64,000 nucleotides of DNA from Burkholderiaceae bacterium (lineage in GTDB: Bacteria > Pseudomonadota > Gammaproteobacteria > Burkholderiales > Burkholderiaceae_D), in the NCBI GenBank assembly GCA_004298905.1, contig SCTK01000009.1, forward strand, positions 59,108-123,107. The letters are read 5' to 3'. The position numbers and the translations under genes are program-made. This document shows positions 26,263 to 34,263 of the stretch, in pieces. Numbering within the stretch: the stretch's first letter is position 1; the number at the start of each line of letters is the position of its first letter. The notes under the pieces are model-generated. The model saw only the letters and a program-made list of their open reading frames with translations, made no database searches and was not told where the DNA came from.

Positions 26263-27281
26263 TTCTGGTCGGCTTCCGAAGTGAATGAATCAGCGAAAAA
26301 TTCTTCTGGTGGCAGCTTGCACTGCGCGCTGAAATCACGCCGCGCCGAATCGACCATGATGGGCACGCCGCAGGCATAGACCTGATGACCGGAGAGATCG
26401 GGATGGTCTTGCATGACCGCCTGATGGACGAGGCCGGTGCGGCCCGTCCACTGGTCTTCGGGCTTGGCCTCCGACAACACCGGGATGAACTTGAAGTGCG
26501 GACGAATCTGCGCCCACTGTTCGGCCAGTTCTTTCATGTACATATCCGCCTGCGTGCGCGCGCCCCAATACAACGTCATCGGGCGGTCGATTTCGCTGTA
26601 GAACATGTGCTCAATGATGGCCTTGATCGGCGCGAAGCCGGTGCCGCTGGCGAGAAAGATGATGGGCTTATTGCTCTCTTCGCGCAGGAAGAAAGTGCCG
26701 AAGGGGCCTTCGAAACGCAGGATGTCGCGTTCTTTGAGGTTATTGAATACGTGATCGGTGAACACGCCACCGGACATGTGGCGGATGTGCAGTTCGAGCG
26801 GGCCGTCTTCGTGCGGCGCGTTGGCCATCGAGTAGCTGCGGCGCTTGCCATCCTTGAGCAGGAATTCGACATACTGCCCGGCCAGATATTGCATGCGGTC
26901 GTTGGCAGGCAGTTGCAGTTTCAGCACCGCCACATCGCGGGTCGGCTTTTGAATCGACGCGACGCGACACGGCACTTTCTTGATCGGGATATCGCCCAGG
27001 CCGGTGACTTCGCGGCATTCGATCACGAGATCGCTGTGCGGTTTGGCGCAGCAAAACAGCGCGAAGCCGTTGGCTTCTTCTTCGGCAGTGAGTGCGCTCT
27101 CCTGATGCGGGCCGTGGCTCAACTCTCCAGAGACGACCTTGCCCTTGCAACTGCCGCAGGCGCCGTTCTTGCAGCCATAGGGCAGGCCGATGCTGTGGTG
27201 CAGGGCGGCGGCCAATACGGTTTCATGATCTTCGGCCTGGAATTGATGGCCGCTGGGTTGTACTTTGACGGTAAAGCTCAT
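26259..27281 (-). CDS. 2Fe-2S ferredoxin/FNR-type flavin reductase (CDP-glucoseen reductase-like)
   Basis: The 340-residue protein joins an N-terminal plant-type 2Fe-2S domain (Cys37, Cys42, Cys45 and Cys77 or 78) to an FAD domain with RSYSMANAP (about residue 148) and a C-terminal NAD(P)H domain with FLASGTGFAPIKAI. This layout occurs in reductases often labelled CDP-6-deoxy-glucoseen reductase and in oxygenase reductases. No deoxysugar genes are nearby. The 4-bp overlap with the MOSC gene suggests that it passes electrons to that protein instead. It is divergent from the SDR gene. Confidence 0.9.
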   Translation of the reverse strand: MSFTVKVQPSGHQFQAEDHETVLAAALHHSIGLPYGCKNGACGSCKGKVVSGELSHGPHQESALTAEEEANGFALFCCAKPHSDLVIECREVTGLGDIPIKKVPCRVASIQKPTRDVAVLKLQLPANDRMQYLAGQYVEFLLKDGKRRSYSMANAPHEDGPLELHIRHMSGGVFTDHVFNNLKERDILRFEGPFGTFFLREESNKPIIFLASGTGFAPIKAIIEHMFYSEIDRPMTLYWGARTQADMYMKELAEQWAQIRPHFKFIPVLSEAKPEDQWTGRTGLVHQAVMQDHPDLSGHQVYACGVPIMVDSARRDFSAQCKLPPEEFFADSFTSEADQK

Positions 27282-27328
27282 GAGGTCTATCGCTTAGAAT
27301 CTTGGTCTTCAAATCAATCGGATGGCCC

Positions 27329-28225
27329 ATGTCTGCCTTGCCGCGCTTGTTTCGTCGTCAACGTCTGCTGATCGTCGGCTGCGGCGACGTGGGGATGCGT
27401 ATTTTACGTGGTTTGCAACAGAGCCCTCGGCCGCCGCGCATTTTTGCTCTGACACGCCAGCCCGAAACGCGCGATGCCTTGCGTGCTGCAGGCGCTGTGT
27501 CGTTGCTGGCCGATCTCGACCAGCCGCGCACGCTTCAGCGGTTGCGCGGTCTGTCGCGCCACATCATCCATTTGGCGCCACCGCCACCCAATGGCACGGA
27601 CGACCCGCGCACGCGCCACCTGCTTGCGCAATTGCGCGGTGATGGGTTGCGTCTCGTGTATGTGAGCACTTCCGGCGTGTATGGCGATTGCGCGGGAGCA
27701 TGGGTGGATGAGACGCGGCCCTTGCGGCCGCAGTCTGCCCGCGCGCAGCGCCGCATCGCTGCCGAGCAGTGCTTGCGCGAGTGGGGTGCGCGCCGCCGCC
27801 GCTGCGTCAGTATCCTGCGGGCGCCAGGCATCTACGCCGCCGAGCGCTTGCCGCTGGAACGGCTGCGTCAAGGTCTGCCGGTATTGCGCGCTGATGAAGA
27901 TGTCTACACTAACCACATTCATGCCGACGACCTGGCGCGTCTGTGCGGCTGGGGCCTGGTGCGCGGGCGTGCCAACCGCGTTTACAACGCCTGCGATGCG
28001 CAGCCCCTGAAAATGGGCGACTGGATGGATGCCGTGGCGCGTGCGCTGGATTTGCCTGTACCGGCGCGCCAGACGGCTGCCGAAGTCAAGGCTGCCGTGT
28101 CGGCGGTGCAATGGAGTTTCTTGTGTGAATCGCGGCGCTTGAGTAACCGGCGGCTGTTGGAGGAGTGGGGTGTCCGGCTACGCTACCCGCAGGCGATGGA
28201 ATTTTTGCAGACATTGAAGCCTTGA
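27329..28225 (+). CDS. SDR-family NAD(P)-binding protein, YeeZ-like
   Basis: The 298-residue protein is an atypical short-chain dehydrogenase. The nucleotide-binding motif VGCGDVGMRIL lies near residue 18, and STSGVYGDCAGAWVDE (about 113-128) resembles the catalytic Tyr region of epimerase-like members; RAPGIYAAERLPLERL follows. This matches YeeZ-type proteins of unknown substrate. ATG 27329 is used because the upstream TTG-extended frame has no typical N terminus. The stop is immediately adjacent to the stop of a small convergent gene, with no bases between. Confidence 0.85.
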   Translation: MSALPRLFRRQRLLIVGCGDVGMRILRGLQQSPRPPRIFALTRQPETRDALRAAGAVSLLADLDQPRTLQRLRGLSRHIIHLAPPPPNGTDDPRTRHLLAQLRGDGLRLVYVSTSGVYGDCAGAWVDETRPLRPQSARAQRRIAAEQCLREWGARRRRCVSILRAPGIYAAERLPLERLRQGLPVLRADEDVYTNHIHADDLARLCGWGLVRGRANRVYNACDAQPLKMGDWMDAVARALDLPVPARQTAAEVKAAVSAVQWSFLCESRRLSNRRLLEEWGVRLRYPQAMEFLQTLKP

Positions 28226-28414
28226 TTAGGCAGCGTGTTTTTCCTTGTTGAAGAAATTGTTGACCGCTTTGATGGCATCGTCTGTGGTTGGTTCTGGGGC
28301 GGCTGTATTCTCCCCAGCTTGCGTGTTGCGGGTCAGTTCGCCCACCAAATTGTCGAGATTTTCTTTCGTCAATGCGCCCTGTATTGGGCGACGCAACCAA
28401 CTGAAGTCTTTCAT
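28226..28414 (-). CDS. Small hypothetical protein
   Basis: This 62-residue hydrophilic protein (MKDFSWLRRPIQGALTKEN at its start) has a good AGGAG ribosome binding site nine bases before ATG 28414. The middle is rich in Thr, Glu, Ala and Pro and the end in Lys. No family is recognised. It abuts the stop of the SDR gene tail to tail. Being short, it could be a false call, but its composition and ribosome binding site support expression. Confidence 0.55.
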   Translation of the reverse strand: MKDFSWLRRPIQGALTKENLDNLVGELTRNTQAGENTAAPEPTTDDAIKAVNNFFNKEKHAA

Positions 28415-28838
28415 GACATTGCACTCCTAAATGTCGCGACAGGCACTATCCATGGTGGTTCGGCTACTTCTGGCAATCAATCTTTCTGCAATTTAGGTTA
28501 ACTTCCTCTAGTAGGAATATAACAATTTGCTTTAACCACTTGATTAAAATGGTTTATTAGCTTATTTGCAGAAGGTGGCACTGTAGTATTTATTGCTTAC
28601 ATAAATCTTACAAAACTGGAATCCATGTAGGAAAAACAAGGCTTTTCCGAGAAAAAATGATGAAACACCCCGTCGTGCGGTTTTCTGGGTAGAAAAATCA
28701 AAACATCACGGGAGTGTTGAAACGAAACGCACGCTAAACTCCCGCTATTGCTAAACCGAATGCTTTTCTTCATGCAGGGATTGCCTTTGCGCGGGGAATC
28801 GTTGTTTAAAGATCGTATTGGGCCCCAAGGATCATCGC
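28415..28838. other. AT-rich intergenic region upstream of crcB
   Basis: This 424-bp stretch is distinctly AT-rich and has no convincing ORF. It holds a 10-bp perfect palindrome TGTCGCGACA near 28431-28440, just upstream of the small minus-strand gene, which could be an operator. I looked for a fluoride riboswitch before crcB and did not find the conserved core. Confidence 0.6.
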
Positions 28839-29222
28839 ATGCTTAATTCCATCCTCGCTATCAGTGTTGGTGCTTCCCTGGGCGCGTTGCTGCGCTGGTT
28901 GCTGGGGCTTTGGCTCAATGCCTTGTTTCCAACGATTCCTCCCGGCACCTTACTGGCTAATTTGATTGGTGGTTATCTGATTGGCCTCGCGCTGGCGTTG
29001 TTCGTCCAGCATCCGGAACTCCCGCCGGCGTGGCGTCTGTTCGTGATTACCGGATTCTTGGGTGGCCTGACCACGTTTTCCACGTTTTCGGCGGAGGTCA
29101 CTTCGCTATTGCAACAGGGGCGGATTTTGTGGGCGACTGGGGCGATTGGCGTGCATGTGGCCGGATCGCTTTTTATGACACTGCTCGGGCTGGCGACTGT
29201 GGGCAGCCTCAAGCGATTTTAG
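28839..29222 (+). CDS. crcB: Fluoride ion channel CrcB/FluC
   Basis: CrcB (Fluc) is a small dual-topology inner membrane channel that expels fluoride. The 127-residue protein has four helices and the family blocks [27 protein letters not shown] and [17 protein letters not shown], including the conserved Asn and the Phe/Thr track. AAGGA precedes ATG 28839; an in-frame start at 28818 would add seven atypical residues. It is a single copy, consistent with homodimer formation. Confidence 0.96.
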   Translation: MLNSILAISVGASLGALLRWLLGLWLNALFPTIPPGTLLANLIGGYLIGLALALFVQHPELPPAWRLFVITGFLGGLTTFSTFSAEVTSLLQQGRILWATGAIGVHVAGSLFMTLLGLATVGSLKRF

Positions 29223-29246
29223 GTGTGGCGGGGGAGCGGAATCAAA

Positions 29247-29273
29247 GGGGAAGCGAGCTTGGCTCACTTCCCC
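29247..29273. terminator. Hairpin between convergent crcB and PEP-CTERM genes
   Basis: GGGGAAG and CTTCCCC close a hairpin with an inner GAGC/GGCTC stem. It lies between the stops of two convergent genes. No T-run follows on either strand, so termination strength is uncertain. Confidence 0.4.
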
Positions 29274-29286
29274 AGTGAAGTGCCTA

Positions 29287-29931
29287 TTACCGGCGGTACT
29301 GACGGCGTGCGGTGCTCATTCCAATCAATCCAAAACCGAGAAGTGCAATTGAAACGGGTTCTGGAACGCTATGACTGAAAGTCATAGTGTATGCAGGGTT
29401 TATCCACGTGCATGCGTGACAACCACTCCAATTCGGGTTATTTGGCGAGCCGCCGTTGGAGTTGTCCCAAGACATGCCGACATTGATTGGCGAACCGCTA
29501 CCGGCTTCCATGGTATCTGAACCACTGTCACCGGCAATGCCATAGCTGCTGAAATAGGCTACGTATTCGAGGCCCGGTGTCAGTGTAATGCCACCCGTAT
29601 TGAAGTCGATCAAAGTATAAGAACCGTAGTTGGCCGCTACCGGTCCCGAAGTGAACAAAGCGGGTCCGGCGCCCGCACCTGTCCACTGAGCGACACCTCC
29701 AAACAGGCTTGCGAGTGAGCCTTGGACATAGAAACCGAAGCTGTCGAGCACATTATTGCCGCCGGACGGAACAGAAAAAACTTCGCCGTAAGTCGTTGTA
29801 TTTGGAACCGCTAGTGGTGCAATGCCGCCGCCATTTGGAATATTGTTGTAAATAACATTAGCTTGCACAGAGCCGATAGCTGTCGCACCTAGTGCGGCCG
29901 CTATTAAAGACGAAATTAAAGTACGTTTCAT
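29287..29931 (-). CDS. PEP-CTERM sorting-signal protein
   Basis: The 214-residue protein has an N-terminal signal peptide (about 1-24) and a C-terminal PEP-CTERM tripartite signal: VPEPVS, a hydrophobic helix (IALLGFGLIGMS) and a basic tail (TARRQYRR). Such proteins are processed by an exosortase and usually end up in the outer layer or in exopolysaccharide matrix. The body is Gly-, Ser- and Asn-rich and resembles beta-sandwich PEP-CTERM proteins. No exosortase gene (EpsH) is seen in this window, so it must lie elsewhere. The AT-rich upstream DNA may hold its promoter. Confidence 0.93.
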   Translation of the reverse strand: MKRTLISSLIAAALGATAIGSVQANVIYNNIPNGGGIAPLAVPNTTTYGEVFSVPSGGNNVLDSFGFYVQGSLASLFGGVAQWTGAGAGPALFTSGPVAANYGSYTLIDFNTGGITLTPGLEYVAYFSSYGIAGDSGSDTMEAGSGSPINVGMSWDNSNGGSPNNPNWSGCHACTWINPAYTMTFSHSVPEPVSIALLGFGLIGMSTARRQYRR

Positions 29932-29999
29932 AAATATTTTTCAGATGTTGAGTATTAGATGACAAATAAAATGTGATGCATTTAACAAAAACGCAATTA

Positions 30000-30029
30000 T
30001 TGTGCCAATCTTTGTATAAAAACTATAAT
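30000..30029 (+). promoter_or_regulatory. Possible promoter of the APC permease
   Basis: TTGTGC at 30000-30005 and TATAAT at 30024-30029 are 18 bp apart and point toward the permease gene, giving a leader of about 140 nt. The region is AT-rich, so a chance match is possible. Confidence 0.4.
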
Positions 30030-30176
30030 CCCATATGTTTCAATAGTCTAAAAATTTTGGTTGAAAAATGCCATAGTTGAACTGATGTGTGGGGAAGCAC
30101 TCTGTAAAAAAATCCGACACAGCACTATGCGCCTTCTCGGCAGGTGGTATTCAAATTGACACAGCTCAGGAAAACA

Positions 30177-31538
30177 ATGCCCAATCAAACAGGACTCAAG
30201 GGAGGCGCGCTTGGAATCGGTGAGTCCGTGGTCATGGGGGTGGCCGGGACTGCACCGGCCTTCAGCATTGCCGCAACGACGTCCACTTTGATGGCGGCGG
30301 TGGGCACACTGGCCCCGGCAAGCCTGCTCTATTGCGGGCTGATCATGTTTGGCGTGACCTTTGCCTACATGCACTTGAATCGCATGAACCCGAATGCTGG
30401 AGCGTCCTACGCGTGGGTCGGCAGCATCTTCAACCCGGTGCTTGGATTTTTTGCCGGCTGGGCCTTGCTGGTGGCTTCGGCGGTATTCATGGTATCGGGC
30501 ACGATCCCGGCCGCTACCGCCACCCTGTTACTGATTGATCCCCAGCTTGCCAACGAACCGGCCATGGTGACGTTTGTCGCCGCCGGCTGGCTGCTGGCGG
30601 TAAGCGCCGTGATCGTCAAGGGGATCAAACCTACCAGCTATTCCCAGATCGTGATGACCGGCCTGGAAATCGTCATCCTGCTATTGGTCGTGATGATAGC
30701 CGTGATCAAATTCGGTGCTGCGCCCGCGCATCCATTTTCATGGAAGTGGTTCTCTGTGACGGAATTCACGCCGCAGCTTTTCGCGAGTGGCGCACTCACC
30801 GCATTGTTCTTCTTCTGGGGTTGGGATGTGACCGTCAACCTGAACGAGGAGACCCGGGATTCCAGCCATGCCCCCGGACGCGGAGCGCTGTGGGCCATGG
30901 TGATTGTGCTGCTGCTGTTCATCGCGTTTGCCACCGTCAGCCTGTTGGTCCTGACCGATCAGGAAATGGAACAATCGAGCACCAATATCGTCTTTGCCAT
31001 CGCCGACAAATTGTTTCCCAAGCCATGGAGTTACATGGCGGTGATCGCGGTGATGCTGAGTTCGATTGGCACGCTTGAAACTTCCATTTTGCAATTCACC
31101 CGCACCATGTACGCCAAGGGCCGAGACGGTGTGCTCCATCCGCGCTATGCGATTTTGCATAAAACCTGGCAGACGCCTTGGGTTGCAACGGCCGTCATCG
31201 CTCTTTTTGGAACGCTGCTTTTGTTCCTCTCTTCCTACTACCCAACGGTCAACCTGATCATCAAGGATTCAGTCAATGCGATCGGCTTTCAGGTGGCGTT
31301 CTATTACGGACTGGCCGGCCTTGCCTGTGCCTGGCATTACCGAAAACAGGCATCCCATTCGAAGCATGACCTCGTATTCCTGATCTTGTGGCCCGCCCTG
31401 AGTGCGGCGTTCCTTTTCTTCATCGCCGCCTACAGCATTCCGACCTTCGACCTCACGACCAACATCGTCGGCATTGGTGGGATTGCCATTGGGATCGTCC
31501 CCTGGCTGTTAAATCAAAAACGGCAACGAAGAGGGTAG
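30177..31538 (+). CDS. APC-family amino acid permease
   Basis: The 453-residue inner membrane protein has about twelve helices and the APC superfamily pattern, beginning GALGIGESVVMGVAGTAPAFSIAATT with the glycine-rich unwound first helix. It would import an amino acid or polyamine with protons. AGGAAA precedes ATG 30177, and the in-frame extension to 30144 has no ribosome binding site. It is monocistronic and ends before tRNA-Thr, which is on the other strand. Substrate unknown; the family also includes glutamate/GABA and ethanolamine carriers. Confidence 0.9.
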   Translation: MPNQTGLKGGALGIGESVVMGVAGTAPAFSIAATTSTLMAAVGTLAPASLLYCGLIMFGVTFAYMHLNRMNPNAGASYAWVGSIFNPVLGFFAGWALLVASAVFMVSGTIPAATATLLLIDPQLANEPAMVTFVAAGWLLAVSAVIVKGIKPTSYSQIVMTGLEIVILLLVVMIAVIKFGAAPAHPFSWKWFSVTEFTPQLFASGALTALFFFWGWDVTVNLNEETRDSSHAPGRGALWAMVIVLLLFIAFATVSLLVLTDQEMEQSSTNIVFAIADKLFPKPWSYMAVIAVMLSSIGTLETSILQFTRTMYAKGRDGVLHPRYAILHKTWQTPWVATAVIALFGTLLLFLSSYYPTVNLIIKDSVNAIGFQVAFYYGLAGLACAWHYRKQASHSKHDLVFLILWPALSAAFLFFIAAYSIPTFDLTTNIVGIGGIAIGIVPWLLNQKRQRRG

Positions 31539-31603
31539 CCACAAGGCGTGCCAAGCGGCGCGATGCGCTTTGGCTGGGCGGTTAATGCGGTATTGGAGGG
31601 GAG

Positions 31604-31679
31604 TGGTGCCGGAGATAGGAGTCGAACCTACGACCTTCGCATTACGAATGCGCTGCTCTACCAACTGAGCTACACCGGC
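31604..31679 (-). tRNA. tRNA-Thr (anticodon CGU)
   Basis: A 76-nt cloverleaf reads on the minus strand with D-arm GCTCAGTTGGTAGAGC, anticodon loop TTCGTAA (CGU, decoding ACG), T-loop GGTTCGACTCC and an encoded CCA end. The sequence closely resembles E. coli tRNA-Thr(CGU). The acceptor stem has a T-T mismatch at the sixth pair. A palindromic repeat begins two bases upstream of the tRNA 5' end. Confidence 0.95.
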
Positions 31680-31681
31680 AT

Positions 31682-31806
31682 AAATATGGTGCATCAATCT
31701 ACTGCGCGGCTCGATCTCGAATCTGCGGTGCTCAGCGTATAAGACATACGCTTCCGCTTCCTCGATTCGACCTCGAACCGCTCGCTACGATTGCTCCACC
31801 ATATTT
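31682..31806. repeat. Long imperfect palindrome, repeat family A copy 2
   Basis: The 125-bp element shares the inner core of the palindrome at 1-120, including CTGCGGTGCTCA and CGCTCGCTACGATT. Its outer arms (AAATATGGTG left, CACCATATTT right) are complementary to each other but differ from the outer arms of copy 1. It lies directly upstream of tRNA-Thr, where the tRNA promoter would be expected. Confidence 0.85.
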
Positions 31807-31869
31807 GGAACAAGGCGCGGATTATAAACGATGCGGTCGGCGGTTGCAGTCAACGCTTCTACGCGATCC

Positions 31870-33105
31870 TCAAATCGTTCCAGCGGCCTTCAGGCGGGCG
31901 ATTTCTTCATCGCTATAGCCCAACGCTTGCAACACTTCGTTTGAATGCGCGCCCAGTTCCGGGCCAAGCCAGTCAGTACCGCCGGGAGTGACAGACAGTT
32001 TGGGGACGATGGCGGGGAGCGTGATCGGCGCGCCATCCGGCAGAGCGTGCTGTTCAAACATCTGGCGCGCCTGAAAATGTTCGTCGGCCAGCATGTCAGC
32101 CACGCTGTAGATTTTGCTGACCGGCACATCCGCCTGTTGCAGTACCGCCAGCGCGTCGTCAATGTTTCTCTGGCCACACCAGTCGGCAATCGCGGCATCG
32201 ATCCGTTCTGTGTGCGGCACGCGGCCGTCGTTGGTCGCTAATGTGGGATCGTTCGCCATGTCACTGCGACCGATGGCCTGCATCAAGCGCTTGAAGATCG
32301 GGTCGCTGTTGCCGCCAATCACAATATGTTTGCCATCGCCGCAGACATAGGTGTTTGAGGGCACGATGCCCGGCAGCGACGCGCCGGTGCGGCTACGGGT
32401 CAAGTCATACATGGCGTATTCTGGCACCATGCTTTCCATCATGTTGAACACCGATTCGTACAGAGCGACATCGACCACCTGCCCTTCGCCGCCGTTCTTG
32501 CCTCCGGTTTGATCGCGATGACGTAGAGCCATCAGTGCACCCATCACCGCGTGCATGGCGGCGAGGGAATCGCCCAGCGACACGCCCACCCGCACCGGCG
32601 GACGATCTGGATAGCCGGTGATGAAGCGCATGCCGCCCATTGATTCACCGATCGCGCCAAAGCCGGGTCTATCCTTGTACGGACCATCCTGGCCATAGCC
32701 GGAGATGCGCACCATGATCAGACTGGGGTTGGTTTGCCGCAGCGTCTCGTAGCCCAGCCCAAGTTTTTCCAGCGCACCGGGGCGAAAATTTTCGACCAGT
32801 ATGTCGGCTTCATCTGCCAGCTGGCGCGCAATTTTCAAACCTTCCGGATGTTTCAGATTGAGTGTCAGCGATTTCTTGTTGCGCGCCTGCACCCGCCACC
32901 ACAATGACGTTCCGCCTTGCGCGGGATACAGTTTGCGCCAGCTGCGCAAGGGATCGCCGCCCTTGCCCTCGGCATCGGCGGGGCTTTCGATCTTGATCAC
33001 TTCAGCGCCGAATTCGGCCAGCAGCCGGGCGGCAAAAGGCGCAGCGATCAGGGTGCCAATCTCCAGCACCTTGACGCCCGCGAGAGGTTTTTTTCTATCG
33101 CTCAT
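31870..33105 (-). CDS. CaiB/BaiF-type class III CoA-transferase
   Basis: The 411-residue protein belongs to the family III CoA-transferases (formyl-CoA transferase, CaiB, racemases). It begins LAGVKVLEIGTLIAAPFAARLLAEFGAEVIKIE (in part), with the Asp nucleophile expected in the later block around DGKHIVIGG or nearby, and has the PSLIMVRISGYGQDGPY signature. Substrate acid unknown; no acyl-CoA dehydrogenase or partner is adjacent. ATG 33105 is preferred over TTG 33117. It follows recR by about 20 bp on the same strand, so it may be read through from the recR operon without a functional link. Confidence 0.9.
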   Translation of the reverse strand: MSDRKKPLAGVKVLEIGTLIAAPFAARLLAEFGAEVIKIESPADAEGKGGDPLRSWRKLYPAQGGTSLWWRVQARNKKSLTLNLKHPEGLKIARQLADEADILVENFRPGALEKLGLGYETLRQTNPSLIMVRISGYGQDGPYKDRPGFGAIGESMGGMRFITGYPDRPPVRVGVSLGDSLAAMHAVMGALMALRHRDQTGGKNGGEGQVVDVALYESVFNMMESMVPEYAMYDLTRSRTGASLPGIVPSNTYVCGDGKHIVIGGNSDPIFKRLMQAIGRSDMANDPTLATNDGRVPHTERIDAAIADWCGQRNIDDALAVLQQADVPVSKIYSVADMLADEHFQARQMFEQHALPDGAPITLPAIVPKLSVTPGGTDWLGPELGAHSNEVLQALGYSDEEIARLKAAGTI

Positions 33106-33125
33106 TGTCTTAAGCAAAAAAGATT

Positions 33126-33725
33126 TCAGGAAGCCCGTCGATCCGCTAGGGCATGTGCAATGGTGGACAGATCGGTGTATTCGAGTTCCGCCCCCACCGG
33201 CACGCCGCGCGCCAGCCGCGTGACTTGCAGCTTGCGCGCGTGCAGCAACTCGCTCAGATAATGCGCGGTGGCTTCGCCTTCGGTGGTGAAATTGGTGGCC
33301 AGAATCACTTCGCGCACGATGCCGTCGCTGGCGCGTTGTAGCAGACGTTCGAGTTGGATTTCCTTTGGGCCGATACCGTCCAGCGGCGAGATACGGCCCA
33401 TCAAGACGTAATACAGGCCGGAGTAAGCGTGCGTCTGTTCGATCATCAATTGATCGGCCGGCGTTTCAACCACGCACAGCACGCTGGCGTCGCGCTTGCC
33501 GAGGTGGCCTTGCGTGCAGGTGGCGCACATTTCTTCTTCGGTGAAGGTATTGCAGCGCACGCAATTGCGCACATGGGTGACCGAATAGCTCAGCGCCGCA
33601 GCCAGCTTTTGCGCGGTGTCGCGTTCGTGTTGCAGCAGGTGATAGGCGATGCGCTGCGCCGACTTCGGCCCGATGCCCGGCAAGCGGCGCAGGGCATCGA
33701 CCAGTGCATCGAGCGCCTTGACCAT
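33126..33725 (-). CDS. recR: Recombination protein RecR
   Basis: RecR works with RecF and RecO to load RecA at gaps. The 199-residue protein has the N-terminal helix-hairpin-helix region ([20 protein letters not shown]), a C4 zinc finger (CVRC to CATC, about 58-73) and a Toprim domain ([19 protein letters not shown], then [13 protein letters not shown]). Length is standard. It is the last of the dnaX-ybaB-recR group, separated from ybaB by a repeat of about 100 bp. Confidence 0.97.
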   Translation of the reverse strand: MVKALDALVDALRRLPGIGPKSAQRIAYHLLQHERDTAQKLAAALSYSVTHVRNCVRCNTFTEEEMCATCTQGHLGKRDASVLCVVETPADQLMIEQTHAYSGLYYVLMGRISPLDGIGPKEIQLERLLQRASDGIVREVILATNFTTEGEATAHYLSELLHARKLQVTRLARGVPVGAELEYTDLSTIAHALADRRAS

Positions 33726-33751
33726 TCACGCTCTCCCGCAGGCGGATTTCT

Positions 33752-33847
33752 CCTCCCCCTTCAAGGGGGAGGTTGGGTGGGGGATGGGTTTCCATTGCGC
33801 GCCATCGAAACCCATCCCCACCCCGGCCCTCCCCTTGAAGGGGAGGG
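33752..33847. repeat. MITE-like palindromic repeat, GGGGAGG family, copy 1
   Basis: Two hairpins, CCTCCCCCTTCAAGGGGGAGG at 33752-33772 (shown here in shorthand as CCTCCCCCTT/AAGGGGGAGG) and CCCTCCCCTT/AAGGGGAGGG at 33827-33847, flank an inner inverted pair GATGGGTTTC/GAAACCCATC. The same arrangement occurs at 40455-40551. It lies between recR and ybaB. Confidence 0.8.
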
Positions 33848-33880
33848 TGAGGACGGTGACTCGCACGCTCGTCATATCCT

Positions 33881-34207
33881 TCAAAAGGGCAGTTTCATTC
33901 CCGGCGGCAGCGGCATGCCGGCGGTGACGGCGGACATGCGTTCCTGTGAAGTCAACTCGGCCTTGCGCGCGGCATCGTTGAATGCAGCGGCGACCAGATC
34001 TTCCAGCATGTCCTTGTCGTCGGCCAGCAGACTGGGGTCGATGGCGACACGTTTGACTTCATGTTTGCAGGTCATCGTGATCTTGACCATGCCGGCGCCG
34101 GATTGGCCCTCGACTTCGACGCTGGCCAGCTGGTCCTGCGCCTTGCGCATCTCGTCCTGCATTTTCTGCGCCTTCTGCATCAGCCCGGCGAGTTGGTTTT
34201 TCATCAT
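33881..34207 (-). CDS. ybaB: YbaB/EbfC nucleoid-associated protein
   Basis: The 108-residue protein is a YbaB/EbfC-type DNA-binding dimer. It shows the family blocks [20 protein letters not shown] (N-terminal helix), [20 protein letters not shown] and [16 protein letters not shown], and ends with a short [11 protein letters not shown] tail. Either of the two tandem ATGs (34207 or 34204) could be used. It sits in the conserved order dnaX-ybaB-recR, but a 29-bp repeat separates it from dnaX. Confidence 0.95.
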   Translation of the reverse strand: MMKNQLAGLMQKAQKMQDEMRKAQDQLASVEVEGQSGAGMVKITMTCKHEVKRVAIDPSLLADDKDMLEDLVAAAFNDAARKAELTSQERMSAVTAGMPLPPGMKLPF

Positions 34208-34224
34208 GGTGGTTTCTCCAAAAA

Positions 34225-34253
34225 AATTAAATGGGGTCAGACTCCATTTAATT
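34225..34253. repeat. 29-bp GGGGTCAGACTC element downstream of dnaX
   Basis: The element starts AATTAAATGGGGTCAG and ends with CATTTAATT, so its ends are inverted repeats of each other (AATTAAATGG/CCATTTAATT). Its exact reverse complement lies at 35905-35933, on the other side of dnaX. Related GGGGTCAGA sequences occur at 63496-63628. It begins about 10 bp after the dnaX stop codon. Confidence 0.9.
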
Positions 34254-34263
34254 CGTCACTGAT

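Noticed and set aside
28415..28838. Fluoride riboswitch before crcB
   Set aside because: I did not find the conserved crcB-motif core or its pseudoknot partners in the leader.
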